From Candidatus Izemoplasmatales bacterium (lineage in GTDB: Bacteria; Bacillota_I; Bacilli_A; Izemoplasmatales; Hujiaoplasmataceae), in assembly GCA_028691335.1 (NCBI GenBank), contig JAQUZK010000026.1, positions 1-11,700 of the forward strand: a DNA stretch of 11,700 nucleotides. The letters are read 5' to 3'. The position numbers and the translations under genes are program-made. Below are positions 1 to 6,671 of this stretch, one piece after another (the stretch's first letter is position 1; every line of letters begins with the position of its first letter). Below the pieces are notes generated by a model. That model was not told where the DNA came from and ran no database searches. It worked only from the letters and a program-made list of their open reading frames with translations.

Positions 1-734
1 TTGGAGCTAAGCCTCCTCATTTATTAAGAGATGGCAAAACTTCACAAGTCTCAAGTTTTGATGATTTCTTTTTAGATGTTGGAGCGGATAGTTACGAACA
101 CGCTAAAGAATTAGGAATTAGAATAGGTCAACAAGTAGTTTTTGAAAACAATTACAAGGTTTCAAAAGATGGGAAAAAAATATTCTCTAAAGCGTGGGAC
201 GATCGTTTTGGGAGTGCTATGGCTTTAGATATCCTAGAATCTGTGAATAAAGAAGATTTGAAATGTCGTTTGTTTGCAGGAGCTAATGTTCAAGAAGAAG
301 TTGGTTTGAGAGGTGCTACAACATCATCATTTAAACTTCAACCAGATTTATTTATAGCTGTGGATTGTTCTCCATGTACTGATACTTTTGAACAAACAGA
401 AGTAGGCGGAACTTTAGGAGCTGGATTTATGGTTAGATTTTATGATCCTAGAGCTTTGATTCATCAAGGTATGAAGAAGTTTATTGAAGAAACAGCTGAT
501 AAAAATGATATTAAGTATCAATACTATAATTCTTTAGGAGGAACTGATGCAGCTGCTGTACAGTTATCTCGTGAAGGAGTTTTGGTTTGTACTATTGGGA
601 TGCCTTCAAGATACATCCATTCAACTACTTCAGTTATACATTTAGATGATTATGAAGCAGTTAAAGCCCAAATATTAGCTATGTTAAAAGAAATTGATTG
701 GGAGAAAATAAAAGAAATTAAAAGTAATGTATAA
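1..734 (+). CDS. M42 family metallopeptidase (zinc/cobalt aminopeptidase), 5'-truncated by the window edge
   Basis: The reading frame is open from base 3, upstream of any start codon, so 243 C-terminal residues are visible; M42 enzymes are usually about 340-360 residues, so roughly 110 are missing. M42 proteins are cytoplasmic, often tetrahedral, aminopeptidases that trim oligopeptides with a dinuclear metal centre. Counting from the first visible residue, the family landmarks are intact: AWDDRFG with the bridging Asp at 66, QEEVGLRGA with the catalytic and metal-binding Glu pair at 98-99, VDCSP with metal Asp at 121, and SRYIHS with metal His at 206. The ATG at 219 is internal, since it falls after the metal-binding Asp. 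Substrate preference (glutamyl, leucyl or other) cannot be read from this part. The 64 nt to the next gene contain no clear terminator, so read-through into it is possible. Confidence 0.93.
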   Translation, partial: GAKPPHLLRDGKTSQVSSFDDFFLDVGADSYEHAKELGIRIGQQVVFENNYKVSKDGKKIFSKAWDDRFGSAMALDILESVNKEDLKCRLFAGANVQEEVGLRGATTSSFKLQPDLFIAVDCSPCTDTFEQTEVGGTLGAGFMVRFYDPRALIHQGMKKFIEETADKNDIKYQYYNSLGGTDAAAVQLSREGVLVCTIGMPSRYIHSTTSVIHLDDYEAVKAQILAMLKEIDWEKIKEIKSNV

Positions 735-798
735 AAATTAAATATAAATAAAATTTAACTTAGGAGACCACAAAAAGTGGCTTGGAAAGGAAAAAATT

Positions 799-1449
799 AT
801 GAAAAAAACTATTACAAAAAGAGAACAAACTCGTAAAATGACAATTTTAGCTATGTTTATTGCCATTATTGCAACCTTAGGCTTAGTGCCTAGTGTATTA
901 GGAAGCACTTTGGGATTTATTAAGATATCCTTAACTCCTCCTGTTGAAGCGACAATTATACATATACCTGTATTAATAGGTGGAGCTTTACTAGGAAGAA
1001 AGTTTAGTGTGTATTTAGGCCTTGCTTTTGGGGTTGTTTCGAATATCGCGGCGTTTTTATACGCTAGTCCTTTGTTTATTTACCCTTGGGTAGCGATATT
1101 ACCTAGATTTTTATTTGGACTAATGATCTATGATGTTACTAAGTTTTTTGTTAAAATTACGAAGAATAGATTAATTGGAACTGGTATAAGTTTCTTCATA
1201 TTAACTCTTATTCATACTATTATGGTATTAGCGCTAATGTCTACATCATATTCTATGGTTTTAGGAACAGGGAACTATGTTGATGATTTTGTTCCTTATG
1301 TTCTTTTGCTTTTCGCGCTTAATATACCTTGGGCAAGTCTTATAGAGATGAGTTTAGCGGCGATAATAGGTAGTGTAATTGTTGTTAGATTATCTAATTA
1401 TCTTAGTATTAATAACAATAATATTTATAGTGAGGTTGAATCAGAATGA
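799..1449 (+). CDS. ECF transporter S component, probably for pantothenate
   Basis: This 216-residue, very hydrophobic protein has about six predicted membrane segments (roughly residues 14-34, 48-66, 70-90, 92-114, 123-150 and 163-196) after a short basic N-terminus rich in Lys and Arg. Size, layout and the Ala-rich first helix fit S components of energy-coupling factor importers, which bind a vitamin and share an EcfA/EcfA'/EcfT module encoded elsewhere. No ATPase or EcfT gene is in the window, which is the normal state for group II systems. The stop overlaps the start of the pantothenate kinase gene by 4 nt, so the likely cargo is pantothenate (PanT-like); this is inferred from context and not from residues. 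Another vitamin-class substrate is possible. The start is supported by a purine-rich ribosome site (GGAAAGG, 784-790) 8 nt upstream. Confidence 0.82.
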   Translation: MKKTITKREQTRKMTILAMFIAIIATLGLVPSVLGSTLGFIKISLTPPVEATIIHIPVLIGGALLGRKFSVYLGLAFGVVSNIAAFLYASPLFIYPWVAILPRFLFGLMIYDVTKFFVKITKNRLIGTGISFFILTLIHTIMVLALMSTSYSMVLGTGNYVDDFVPYVLLLFALNIPWASLIEMSLAAIIGSVIVVRLSNYLSINNNNIYSEVESE

Positions 1450-2195
1450 AAATAGCGATCGATATTGGTAATACAACAATTACAATCGGTTTATCGCAAA
1501 CGGGTGAAACCATTGAAAAGATTTATAGAATAAATACAGAAAAAAATAAATCTTCTGATGAATATTCAATTTTTATGAATTCTTTAATTAGTAGTTGTGA
1601 AGGATTGATAATTTCATCAGTTGTTCCAGAACTTAATGAAGTTTTTAGAGACTATTTTCTTGATAGATTTAATATAGAAGCTTTATTTGTTGGCACAGGA
1701 GTTAAAACAGGTATTAAAATTAATTCAGACAACCCTAAAGAGGTTGGTGCAGACTTAATATCAAATTCTGTGGCTGCTACTAATATCTATGATGAAACGT
1801 GTCTTATAATTGATTTAGGAACCGCTACGACTTTCACGTTTTTAGAAAATAAAGTGCTAAAAGGGGTAATAATTTCTACTGGCTTAACAACTAGTAGAAA
1901 TGCATTAATATCTAAGACTTCTTTGTTACCACAAGTTGAGTTGCAGGCACCTAAAAAAGTTTTAGGAACGAATTCAGTTGATTGTATTAAATCAGGACTT
2001 ATTTTCGGACATGCATCGATGATTGATGGACTTATTAGAAGAGTAAAAAAAGAAACTAATAAGCAAGATTTGAAAGTTATAATAACTGGTGGACATTCAA
2101 AAATAGTTTTCCCATATTGCGAAGAATTGATAATAATTGATGAGACACTAATTTTAAAGGGTTTATTAATATTGTTGAAAAAGAATAATAGATAA
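1446..2195 (+). CDS. coaX: Type III pantothenate kinase
   Basis: CoaX phosphorylates pantothenate with ATP, the first step of coenzyme A synthesis, in the cytoplasm. At 249 residues it has the usual length. Visible landmarks are the N-terminal phosphate loop DIGNT (6-10), the GAD motif (101-103) whose Asp is the proposed catalytic base, the second ASKHA-fold motif DLGTATT (123-129), the LPQVEL-x-AP stretch near 161-169, and TGG (214-216) near the C-terminus. The family normally reads GADR; here Leu104 stands in place of the Arg. The ATG overlaps the TGA of the upstream membrane gene (ATGA), and a TGAGGT ribosome site (1431-1436) lies inside that gene, so translation is probably coupled. Type III enzymes are generally not feedback-inhibited by CoA and use a monovalent cation. 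A hairpin terminator follows directly. Confidence 0.95.
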   Translation: MKIAIDIGNTTITIGLSQTGETIEKIYRINTEKNKSSDEYSIFMNSLISSCEGLIISSVVPELNEVFRDYFLDRFNIEALFVGTGVKTGIKINSDNPKEVGADLISNSVAATNIYDETCLIIDLGTATTFTFLENKVLKGVIISTGLTTSRNALISKTSLLPQVELQAPKKVLGTNSVDCIKSGLIFGHASMIDGLIRRVKKETNKQDLKVIITGGHSKIVFPYCEELIIIDETLILKGLLILLKKNNR

Positions 2196-2200
2196 TAATA

Positions 2201-2226
2201 AAATGCACTGGATAAGTGCATTTTTT
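2201..2226 (+). terminator. Intrinsic terminator after coaX
   Basis: A perfect 9-bp stem (2201-2209 with 2215-2223, including the A:T base pairs) closes a 5-nt loop GGATA and runs into six T residues (2221-2226). It begins 5 nt after the coaX stop. It separates the pantothenate unit from the polA operon. A short A-run precedes the stem, so weak activity on the other strand is possible, but no gene there would need it. Confidence 0.9.
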
Positions 2227-2235
2227 CTCTAATTA

Positions 2236-2244
2236 TGGTAAAAT
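2236..2244 (+). promoter_or_regulatory. Candidate extended -10 promoter for the polA operon
   Basis: TGG-TAAAAT (TGn plus a -10-like hexamer at 2239-2244) lies just after the coaX terminator and 30 nt ahead of the polA ATG. No good -35 hexamer is found at 16-18 nt spacing; that stretch falls in the 3' arm of the terminator, which fits the reduced need for a -35 box in extended -10 promoters. The expected start of transcription is near 2251, giving a leader of about 24 nt. The region is AT-rich, so a chance match cannot be excluded. Confidence 0.45.
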
Positions 2245-2274
2245 AATTTAACGAGACACAAGAGGTGAATTTAT

Positions 2275-4890
2275 ATGAAAAAACTATTACTAGTTGATGC
2301 CAGCAATCTATTATTCCGTTCGTATTATGCTACAGCATATACTGGAAATCTAATGCAAACAAAAGAAGGGCTCTACACAAACGGGATTTTCGGATTTGCA
2401 CACGCAATTACTAAATTATTAGAAGATGATTACACACATGTTTTAGTGGCTTTGGATACTGATGGAAAGACACATAGACATGAAGTTTATGATGATTATA
2501 AGGGTACTAGAAAAGATACGCCAGTAGAATTAAAAGAACAATTTCCATATATGAAAGAATACTTAGATGCTTTAGGTGTATATTACTACGAACAAAAATA
2601 TATGGAAGCTGATGATATAATAGGCTATGTTGCAACTCACTATAAAAACGACTTTGACTCTATAATGATTTATTCAAATGATCATGATTTAGTACAACTC
2701 TTAGATAATAATGTTTCACAGTTAATATCAAGAAAAGGCCTAAAAGAAGTGGAAATATACACTCCTGATTATGTAAAGAATAAACTTGGATTTAGCACAA
2801 ATCAAGTCACTGATTATAAAGCTTTAGTTGGAGACAGTTCTGATAATATACCTGGAGTTCCTGGTGTTGGCGATAAGACAGCTTTAAAACTTTTAGATGA
2901 GTATAGTACTATTGAAAATCTATATGATAATATCGAAAATGTTAAAGGTAAATTAAAAGAAAAACTCTTAGACAATAAAGAGTTAGCTTTCTTTTCTAAG
3001 GAATTAGCGACAATTAGAATTGATTTTGATAATCAAATTGAAATAGAAAAATCAAAATATACAGGATATGATGAGGAGAAGTTGGTTGCTTTTTATAAAA
3101 AAATGAACTTTAATTCTTTTATTAAAAATTTAAAAAAGGACTCAAAAGTTATAAAAAATGATTATAAGGTATTTTCAAAGATAGAAGAATTAGACTCACT
3201 TGTTTATAAAGATTCATATATATATTTAGAAACTTTTGGAAGTAATTATCATTCAGATTCTAAAATTGGATTTGGTTTGATAATAGATGAAGATAGCTTT
3301 TATATTCCATATGATTTAGCTATAAAAAGCTCTAAATTTAGGTCATATCTATCTGATAAAAAAATCAAAAAATTCACTTATGATCTAAAAAAACTTAAGG
3401 TTTCTTTGCTGTGGGATGGTATTGAAATTAATAATATAGTTTTTGATTTATTACTTGCGGCTTATTTGATTAATCCATTAATAAAACAAGATGATATTTC
3501 TTTGGTTGTCAGTTCTCTTGATAACAATGATGTTATATCTGATGAGTTTATATATGGAAAAGGAGCAAGTTATCAACTACCTGAAGAAGAACGTTTAACA
3601 AAGCATGTAATAACAAAAGTAAAAGCAATAAAAGACCTAAAAGACTTAGCTTTAGAAAAAATTAAGGAGTCGGAGCAGTATAGTTTATTAAATGATATAG
3701 AAATGCCTTTAGCAGAGCTTCTATCGGAAATGGAGTTTCAAGGTATAACAATAGATGAAGAAAAATTACATAGTTTCGGACAAAACTTAGTTCAAAACAT
3801 CACTAAGTTAGAGAAAGAGATATATAATCTTGCGAATTTCGAATTTAATATAAACAGTCCAAAACAACTAGGTGAAGTTCTTTTTGAAAAGTTAGGGTTA
3901 CCATCAAATAAAAAGAATAAAAGTGGTTATTCAACTGACATATCAGTTCTTAACAAACTTAAAAAAATTCATCCTATTATTCAAAAGATTATTGATTACA
4001 GAACATATTCAAAACTTCATTCTACATATTATAATGGTTTAGTAGAATCGCTAAAACTTAAGGGAGATTCTAGAATACATACTATATATCAGCAGGCTTT
4101 AACTAAGACGGGAAGACTTTCATCAAAAGAACCTAATCTTCAAAATATACCAATTAAAACCGAAGAAGGTAAAGAGTTAAGAACAGTTTTTGTATCCAGC
4201 GATAATAATTTTTTGTCATTTGATTATTCTCAGATTGAGCTTAGAGTAGTTTGTGAGTTAGCAAATATTAAAAACTTAAAAATAGCTTTTGATAATGATT
4301 TAGATATTCACTATGAAACAGCAAAGAAAATTTTTGGAAAAGACAGTATATCAGATTATGAAAGATCAATAGCTAAAGCTATTAATTTTAGCATAATCTA
4401 TGGTAAAACAGCATGGGGTTTAAGTGAAGATTTAGACATTAGTCCTAAAGAAGCGGAAAAGTTCATTAATAGTTATTTCGAAACTTATCCGGAGATAAAA
4501 ACATATATGGACAAACAAATTGAATTTGCTGAAAATAATGGATATGTAAAAACTTTATTTAACAGAAAAGTATATATACCAGAAATCAACTCTAAGAATT
4601 ACATGACTAAACAATTTGGAAAAAGAATCGCTATGAACGCTCCAATACAGGGAACTGCAGCTGACATCTTAAAAATAGCTATGGTTAAGATTAAAAATAA
4701 TTTTAAAAAGGAAAATTTAAAATCACAGATTATTATGCAAATTCATGATGAAGTGATTATTGAAGCACTACCTGATGAATTGGATAAAGTAACAGAGATA
4801 ACTAAGAAAACTATGGAAAATGCTGTCGACTTTAACACGAAGCTTATTACAAACTATTCCAGCGGCAAGAATCTTTTTGAGGTGAAATAA
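2275..4890 (+). CDS. polA: DNA polymerase I (5' nuclease, degenerate 3'-5' exonuclease, polymerase)
   Basis: PolA fills repair gaps and removes RNA primers from Okazaki fragments. The 871-residue protein has the full three-part layout. The 5' nuclease (about 1-290) shows LVDASN (Asp8), EADD (111-114), SNDHD (134-138), GDSSDN (186-191) and the helix-turn-helix GVPGVGDKT (194-202). The middle domain (about 300-460) lacks the acidic proofreading residues: the first motif reads YLETFG near 317, so proofreading is probably absent, as in Bacillus PolA. The polymerase shows TKTGRLSS (610-617), motif A FDYSQIELR with Asp650, motif B from Arg697 through Lys701 to Tyr709, and motif C IHDE with Asp825. 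In motif B the usual NFG reads NFS (Ser706). The ATG has an AGAGGTG ribosome site 7 nt upstream. It is first in a six-gene operon. Confidence 0.98.
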   Translation: MKKLLLVDASNLLFRSYYATAYTGNLMQTKEGLYTNGIFGFAHAITKLLEDDYTHVLVALDTDGKTHRHEVYDDYKGTRKDTPVELKEQFPYMKEYLDALGVYYYEQKYMEADDIIGYVATHYKNDFDSIMIYSNDHDLVQLLDNNVSQLISRKGLKEVEIYTPDYVKNKLGFSTNQVTDYKALVGDSSDNIPGVPGVGDKTALKLLDEYSTIENLYDNIENVKGKLKEKLLDNKELAFFSKELATIRIDFDNQIEIEKSKYTGYDEEKLVAFYKKMNFNSFIKNLKKDSKVIKNDYKVFSKIEELDSLVYKDSYIYLETFGSNYHSDSKIGFGLIIDEDSFYIPYDLAIKSSKFRSYLSDKKIKKFTYDLKKLKVSLLWDGIEINNIVFDLLLAAYLINPLIKQDDISLVVSSLDNNDVISDEFIYGKGASYQLPEEERLTKHVITKVKAIKDLKDLALEKIKESEQYSLLNDIEMPLAELLSEMEFQGITIDEEKLHSFGQNLVQNITKLEKEIYNLANFEFNINSPKQLGEVLFEKLGLPSNKKNKSGYSTDISVLNKLKKIHPIIQKIIDYRTYSKLHSTYYNGLVESLKLKGDSRIHTIYQQALTKTGRLSSKEPNLQNIPIKTEEGKELRTVFVSSDNNFLSFDYSQIELRVVCELANIKNLKIAFDNDLDIHYETAKKIFGKDSISDYERSIAKAINFSIIYGKTAWGLSEDLDISPKEAEKFINSYFETYPEIKTYMDKQIEFAENNGYVKTLFNRKVYIPEINSKNYMTKQFGKRIAMNAPIQGTAADILKIAMVKIKNNFKKENLKSQIIMQIHDEVIIEALPDELDKVTEITKKTMENAVDFNTKLITNYSSGKNLFEVK

Positions 4891-4891
4891 A

Positions 4892-5722
4892 ATGCCTGAA
4901 TTACCAGAGGTTGAGACTGTAAAAGAAACACTAAAGAATTTCTTAATTGGCCAAAAGATAAGAAAAGTTATCGCTCCTTACCCCAATATAATTAAGGATG
5001 ACTTAGATTCTTTTAAAGACAAAATTATCGGTCAACAGTTTAATGACATCTTGAGATATGGAAAATATTTATTGTTTCAACTAGATGACTATGTCCTAGT
5101 AAGTCATCTTAGAATGGAAGGTAAGTATTTTATTAGAAATTCATTGAAAGAATTGAGTAAACATGAGCATGTCATATTTGAACTTGATAATGGAAAGTTC
5201 TTATCTTACCATGATGTAAGGAAATTTGGAACTATGGAACTTGTTTTCAAAGGAACAGAATTTCAATTAGAAAGCCTTAGCAAATTAGGGTTTGAAGCTA
5301 ATGATGAGAATGCTGATGTCAATATAATTTATGAAAAGTTTAGAAAAGCTAATCGACCTGTTAAAACAGTATTGTTAGATCAAACCGTTATAACAGGCTT
5401 AGGCAACATTTATGTTGATGAAACACTGTTCTTGACTAAAATTCATCCTCAAGAGATTGCATCTCACTTAAGTTTTGATGAAGTGTCTAATTTAATAAAG
5501 AACGCGAGAACAATACTTAATAAAGCTATAGCTTTAGGTGGAACAACAATTAGGACATACCAATCTAGTTTAGGAGTAGATGGACGTTTTCAAAATGAAC
5601 TAAATGTTCATACTTTGGTTGGAAAACCATGTCCAGTTTGTTCTACTGAGATTATTAAAATAAAGGTTGGTGGAAGAGGTACCTATTTATGCCCTAACTG
5701 CCAAAAGAGGAAAGAATTATGA
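4892..5722 (+). CDS. mutM: Formamidopyrimidine-DNA glycosylase (8-oxoguanine repair)
   Basis: MutM (Fpg) removes 8-oxoguanine and formamidopyrimidines and cuts the abasic site by beta,delta-elimination. The protein is 276 residues, normal length. It begins MPELPEVE, with Pro2 as the Schiff-base nucleophile and Glu3 as the catalytic acid. Lys58, the intercalating Met75, the VRKFG stretch (109-113) and Asn172 in GLGNIYVDE are present. A C-terminal zinc finger has Cys247, Cys250, Cys267 and Cys270, with Arg262 in GGRGTY for lesion-strand contact. The usual VYGR stretch ahead of the finger reads VHTL (239-242), replacing a phosphate-contacting Tyr. It starts 1 nt after the polA stop with a GAGGTGA site (4879-4885) inside polA, and its stop overlaps the coaE start, so the three genes are translated from one message. 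Confidence 0.97.
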   Translation: MPELPEVETVKETLKNFLIGQKIRKVIAPYPNIIKDDLDSFKDKIIGQQFNDILRYGKYLLFQLDDYVLVSHLRMEGKYFIRNSLKELSKHEHVIFELDNGKFLSYHDVRKFGTMELVFKGTEFQLESLSKLGFEANDENADVNIIYEKFRKANRPVKTVLLDQTVITGLGNIYVDETLFLTKIHPQEIASHLSFDEVSNLIKNARTILNKAIALGGTTIRTYQSSLGVDGRFQNELNVHTLVGKPCPVCSTEIIKIKVGGRGTYLCPNCQKRKEL

Positions 5723-6306
5723 TTAAGATAGGATTAACTGGAGGAATTGCTTCTGGCAAATCTTTGGTGAGTGGTTTTTTTGAGGATGAAGGTATTATTG
5801 TATTAGATGCAGATAAAATCTATAAAAATCTATTAAAAACCAATGAATTATTGTATAATGAAATAAAGAATGCATTTAATTTAAAAGATTTGGATTTAAC
5901 GATTCTAGCAAATATAGTATTTAATAATCAAGATAAGATTAAACTATTGAATAGCATAGCTCATCCCTATGTTAAGGAAGAATATATTAAGTTACTTAAG
6001 GAATACGAAAGATCTGAAAAATTAGTTGTTTTGGACATTCCTCTTCTTTATGAAGCTAAAATGGAATCGTATTGTGACTTAATTATTTGTGTTTATATTG
6101 ATGAAGAAATTCAGATTGAAAGACTTATAGAACGAGATAGTTTTTCTGTAGAGGACGCACAAAAGAGAATTGCTTCTCAGATGTCGCTTTCTGAGAAATG
6201 TAAAATCAGTGATTATGTAATTGATAATTCTAAATCTAGAGAGTTTTCATATTATCAATTTAAGAAAATATTAAATTTAATAAAGGAGAAAATAGATGTC
6301 AATTAA
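5719..6306 (+). CDS. coaE: Dephospho-CoA kinase
   Basis: CoaE phosphorylates the ribose 3'-OH of dephospho-CoA with ATP, the final step of CoA synthesis. The 195-residue protein has the nucleotide-binding P-loop GGIASGKS (8-15), the DAD motif (30-32) that holds the catalytic Asp, a His-Pro pair (82-83) in the CoA-binding domain, the DIPLLYE segment (106-112), and a lid region with RLIERD and QKRIASQ (135-154). It overlaps mutM by 4 nt (ATGA). mutM-coaE adjacency behind polA is the common Bacilli order. With coaX just before polA, the first and last CoA enzymes are both in this window. The C-terminus overlaps the next gene by 11 nt. Confidence 0.96.
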   Translation: MIKIGLTGGIASGKSLVSGFFEDEGIIVLDADKIYKNLLKTNELLYNEIKNAFNLKDLDLTILANIVFNNQDKIKLLNSIAHPYVKEEYIKLLKEYERSEKLVVLDIPLLYEAKMESYCDLIICVYIDEEIQIERLIERDSFSVEDAQKRIASQMSLSEKCKISDYVIDNSKSREFSYYQFKKILNLIKEKIDVN

Positions 6307-6661
6307 AAGTCTTTTAGCAAATTCCATCGAAACTAGAGAGTTAAGTAGAGATCCTGATTTAAGGACTAATTATTATCGTAATAATTTTACTCAAGTCCTG
6401 GAAGCACTAAAACAAATAGCTAGCGAAGAAAAAATGGAAATTAAAAATATTGATAAAGTTCATAAAGAGATATATATGTTAGGTAATGGGTTTGATGCCA
6501 TTGTTGTAATTTCTGAAATTACACCTGTTGAAATAGGAGTTGATTTTAAGATTAATTGGTTTACCGCTTTCGGCTTTAATCGTCCTAGAAATAAAGCTGT
6601 CTCATTTTATCAAAAACTTAAAAAACTTTTGAATTTTAAAGGTGTATCATTGCATCCATAG
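6296..6661 (+). CDS. Conserved-looking small protein of unknown function between coaE and dnaB
   Basis: I do not recognise this 121-residue protein with confidence. The start is well supported: AAAGGAG (6282-6288) lies 7 nt ahead of the ATG, which sits inside the end of coaE. The protein has no signal peptide, membrane segment or cysteine, so it should be cytosolic. The N-terminal third is charged (RELSRDPDLRTNYY, 14-27) and predicted helical; the middle alternates hydrophobic residues as in beta-strands (EIYMLG, AIVVISEI, EIGVDFKINW); the end is a basic helix (YQKLKKLL). The DPxLRTxYY stretch and the beta-rich centre remind me of small Bacilli cytosolic proteins, and the last third vaguely of DUF1499, but neither is secure. 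Bacilli often carry nrdR at this place; this protein is not NrdR, lacking the Cys zinc ribbon and ATP cone. Expression should follow the operon. Confidence 0.8.
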   Translation: MSIKSLLANSIETRELSRDPDLRTNYYRNNFTQVLEALKQIASEEKMEIKNIDKVHKEIYMLGNGFDAIVVISEITPVEIGVDFKINWFTAFGFNRPRNKAVSFYQKLKKLLNFKGVSLHP

Positions 6662-6665
6662 GAGG
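6660..6665 (+). promoter_or_regulatory. Ribosome binding site that fixes a TTG start for dnaB
   Basis: AGGAGG, a full Shine-Dalgarno match, overlaps the TAG stop of the upstream gene and lies 6 nt before TTG at 6672-6674. This is the best-placed initiation site for dnaB. The in-frame ATG at 6642 would add ten residues (MYHCIHRRIC), overlap the preceding gene by 20 nt, and lacks a comparable site. Confidence 0.88.
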
Positions 6666-6671
6666 ATTTGT

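Noticed and set aside
694..730. TTGATT and TAATGT as a promoter for the ECF S component gene
   Set aside because: Spacing is 25 nt, outside the working range; no better pair was found in the AT-rich stretch, so no promoter is called.
219..734. M42 peptidase read as a complete 171-residue protein from ATG 219
   Set aside because: The frame is open upstream to base 3 and contains the conserved metal-binding AWDDR stretch before this ATG, so the ATG is internal and the gene is cut by the window edge.
768..780. CCAC-AAAAA-GTGG hairpin ahead of the ECF S component gene
   Set aside because: Only four base pairs with no T-run; too short for a terminator or a riboswitch, and the 64-nt gap has no room for a known aptamer. 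Could be chance in AT-rich DNA.
1787..2221. Antisense open frame opposite coaX
   Set aside because: Shadow of the coding strand: low complexity, no ribosome site, and it begins within the terminator hairpin region.
6642..6671. Ten-residue N-terminal extension of DnaB from ATG 6642
   Set aside because: It overlaps the preceding gene, has no ribosome site, and the extension looks unlike a DnaB N-terminus; TTG 6672 has a perfect site.
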